Positions 5,049-6,729 of a DNA stretch of 6,729 nucleotides are shown here, piece after piece; positions within the stretch are counted from its first letter, which is position 1; the number at the start of each line of letters is the position of its first letter. Source of the stretch: DATLOJ01 sp035536315 (GTDB taxonomy: Bacteria; Actinomycetota; CADDZG01; JAHWKV01); NCBI GenBank assembly GCA_035536315.1, contig DATLOJ010000068.1:1-6729 (forward strand). Reading direction: 5' to 3'. A model generated the notes under the pieces. It made no database searches. It saw only the letters and a list, made by a program, of their open reading frames with translations, and was not told the origin of the DNA. The position numbers were made by a program, and so were the translations under genes.

Positions 5049-5079
5049 AGCATAGCAGCCGAAATTACACTTTTGTCGT
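5049..5079 (-). promoter_or_regulatory. Candidate promoter of the surface-protein gene
   Basis: On the minus strand, ACGACA (5079-5074), a 19-base spacer, and TATGCT (5054-5049, TANNNT). This would give a leader of about 44 nt before ATG 4998. The -35 is a 4/6 match and the spacer is slightly long. Confidence 0.3.
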
Positions 5080-5091
5080 TTATTTAAAGGT

Positions 5092-5103
5092 GGCCCGGGG
5101 GCC
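5092..5103 (-). terminator. Short GC hairpin after the peptidase gene
   Basis: GGCC-CCCG-GGCC on the minus strand, followed by ACCTTTAAATAAA. The stem is only 4 bp but all G·C and sits 52 bp beyond the peptidase stop, before an A/T-rich stretch. It is plausible but weak. Confidence 0.3.
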
Positions 5104-5155
5104 GGGGAAGTGGGGTGAGATTACCCGGTTCCTGCCCGGATGCAAACCCCTGCGC

Positions 5156-6520
5156 CTAAGCCCTTCCGTATTCCTCGAGGTACGCCACGGTGTAGCCGAC
5201 GATCGAAAGGTAGTCGGGGATCCGGCAGTGCTCGTTGGGCGCGTGAAGGTTCGAGTCCGGGCGGCCAACTCCGGGAGGCGAACAGATTGGAATTCCGAGC
5301 CCCTGAGCGATCGGGTACATGGGGCCCGTGGCCCACATCTGGGGGAAGACAGCGGTTTCTTTTGGGAACCACTTCTGGGCGGAGTTTCTGGCAGCAAGGC
5401 CGAGCTTGGTGTCTATGGGGGAGCGGGAGGGGTTCTGAGCAGACAGTACCCTGACCTCTACGTCGCCGAAGCCGTTCCGCTCCAGATGTGACATCAACTT
5501 TTTGGCAATGTCCTCAGCATCTTGATCGGGGACCAGCCTGAAGTCGAGCTTCGCCATCGCTTCAGCAGGTAGGACCGTCTTTGACGCGCCGGGCACTCCG
5601 TAACCAGAGTGAAAGCCGGCGATGTTGGCGGTGGGGGTGAAGATCATGTTGCGCTTGAGCTCCGTTCCGGTCAGCCCGCCCAGGAAACTCTCTGCGCCCA
5701 GACTTTCAAGGGTGGCGCTCTCGTTGAACGGAATCTTGTCGACCAGCGCGACTTCCTCTGGGGTGGGCTCACTGACTCCATCGTGAAAGCCCTCGATGAT
5801 GATCGAGTCGTCTGAATCTTTGATCGACGCAACGGCCCGGAGCAGCTGCCACGCGGCTGAAGGGGCGTACACCGCAATCGAGGAATGCTGGTCACCGGAG
5901 AGCTTTCGCGCGTTCAGCTCTATATAGAGAAGACCCTTGCACCCGAAGTACATCTGTGGGGCGCCGTCGAGGTCGAACCATCCGCCTTCCCAAACACAAT
6001 CGTCAGATGCGAGCTCAGACGCGTATTTCTGGCAGATTTTCTCGAAGTGAACACTTCCGGATTCCTCTTCTCCCTCGATGAAGAACTTGATCGTGAATGG
6101 AAGGTCCCCGACCAGCTCCTTGTAGATGCCGAGTGCTGAAATTCGCGCGACGAGATCACCCTTGTTGTCGGCCGCTCCTCGCGCAAACATTCTGCCGTCG
6201 CGTTCGGTTGGCTCAAACGGCGGGGATTCCCAAAGATCGATGGGATCGACCGGCTGAACGTCGTAATGGTCGTAGATCATGAGCGTGCGGTCACCGCTAC
6301 CGGGAATCACCCCAAGCAGCGCTTCTGGCGAACCGTCGACGCTGAGTCGCGAGACGGTGGCGCCAAGGCCCCCGAGCCGCTGTTCCAGCCAATCGGCCAT
6401 CTCTTTGAACCCGGTGCCCTCCGTCGAGACGCTCGGAATTGAGCAGGCTTCCTTCAGCGAGTTCAGATAGGTCTGAGAGTTTGCTTCGACGTGCTTTCGT
6501 ATCTCGTCGTAATCGGTCAT
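5156..6520 (-). CDS. M20-family metallopeptidase (dipeptidase/carboxypeptidase-like)
   Basis: A 454-residue cytoplasmic zinc hydrolase of the M20 clan (CNDP2/PepV/ArgE/DapE relatives) that would cleave small peptides or N-acyl amino acids. Numbering from ATG 6520: YDHYDVQP (83-90) supplies metal ligand H85 and D87; ARGAADNKG (113-121) supplies bridging D118; EGEEESGS (149-156) supplies the general base E152 and ligand E153. E178 in VWEGG stands where CNDP2-type enzymes have an Asp ligand. DQHSS (210-214) carries H212 of the dimerisation domain, and LHAPNE (425-430) supplies the last ligand H426. Length is normal for the dipeptidase branch and the frame is intact. ATG 6520 is chosen over 6529 because AGGA (6532-6529) is 8 nt before it, whereas 6529 has no room for a site. 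It ends in TAG. tRNA-Gly ends only 20 nt upstream, so co-transcription is likely. Exact substrate not determinable. Confidence 0.93.
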   Translation of the reverse strand: MTDYDEIRKHVEANSQTYLNSLKEACSIPSVSTEGTGFKEMADWLEQRLGGLGATVSRLSVDGSPEALLGVIPGSGDRTLMIYDHYDVQPVDPIDLWESPPFEPTERDGRMFARGAADNKGDLVARISALGIYKELVGDLPFTIKFFIEGEEESGSVHFEKICQKYASELASDDCVWEGGWFDLDGAPQMYFGCKGLLYIELNARKLSGDQHSSIAVYAPSAAWQLLRAVASIKDSDDSIIIEGFHDGVSEPTPEEVALVDKIPFNESATLESLGAESFLGGLTGTELKRNMIFTPTANIAGFHSGYGVPGASKTVLPAEAMAKLDFRLVPDQDAEDIAKKLMSHLERNGFGDVEVRVLSAQNPSRSPIDTKLGLAARNSAQKWFPKETAVFPQMWATGPMYPIAQGLGIPICSPPGVGRPDSNLHAPNEHCRIPDYLSIVGYTVAYLEEYGRA

Positions 6521-6540
6521 GGATCGCATCCTAAGACTCT

Positions 6541-6614
<74 letters not shown>

Positions 6615-6658
6615 ACGCCGGCCACGAACAAACCACCTAGACCGGAATGGGTTCGACA

Positions 6659-6689
6659 ATGGTAGCGGCTGGGGGCCGGAAACCAGCAA
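6659..6689 (-). promoter_or_regulatory. Candidate promoter of tRNA-Gly and the peptidase
   Basis: TTGCTG (6689-6684), a 19-base spacer, and TACCAT (6664-6659, TANNNT) on the minus strand, giving a start near 6652, about 38 nt before the tRNA. The -10 shares TACCATTG with the tRNA-His upstream region. Nothing else is supported in 6615-6729. Confidence 0.3.
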
Positions 6690-6729
6690 CCCAGTGAATG
6701 GCCCTCTTGGGTCATCGGTAAACTCTTAA

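Noticed and set aside
5015..5491. Plus-strand open frame of 158 codons over the peptidase 3' end
   Set aside because: It is a shadow of the M20 gene, which has its full set of catalytic motifs on the opposite strand.

Overview
The window looks like chromosomal DNA of a GC-rich actinobacterium, probably an uncultured or poorly sampled lineage. The reasons are the GC-rich third codon positions, a 5'-terminal gene of an uncharacterised family that I associate with Actinobacteria, a serine/proline/threonine-rich surface protein ending in an LAxTG-like sorting signal (VAVTG), TANNNT-type -10 boxes including an apparently leaderless gene, and two of three tRNA genes lacking an encoded CCA. UAG, UGA and UAA are all used as ordinary stops.

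Layout. Positions 1-670 (minus) hold the N-terminal 223 codons of an unknown protein that runs off the left edge. tRNA-His(GUG) follows on the same strand (748-822) with a terminator-like hairpin between them. A 67-bp divergent promoter region carries a perfect 9+9 bp dyad and leads into a plus-strand FAD-dependent amine/amino-acid oxidase of the DAO family (890-2104). After a 300-bp intergenic region with a tandem 18-bp direct repeat come two plus-strand genes for exported, DUF11-like, eight-cysteine proteins (2405-3355 and 3389-4327). They are diverged tandem paralogues in one likely operon, and the second is cut by an in-frame amber codon at 3629-3631. Everything to the right is on the minus strand: tRNA-Arg(UCU) at 4360-4433, a P/S/T/A-rich cell-wall-anchored protein (4474-4998), an M20-family metallopeptidase (5156-6520), and tRNA-Gly(UCC) at 6541-6614, only 20 nt upstream of the peptidase.

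How the parts relate. The oxidase, the peptidase and the tRNAs look like ordinary housekeeping or catabolic genes. The accessory part is the pair of secreted cysteine-rich proteins plus the sortase-type surface protein, which points to an envelope or extracellular function that I cannot name. The best candidates for something undescribed are (i) the paired-cysteine DUF11-like family and the amber codon in its second member, and (ii) the dyad lying between the two divergent -10 boxes. I see no CRISPR array, insertion sequence, integrase or phage gene.
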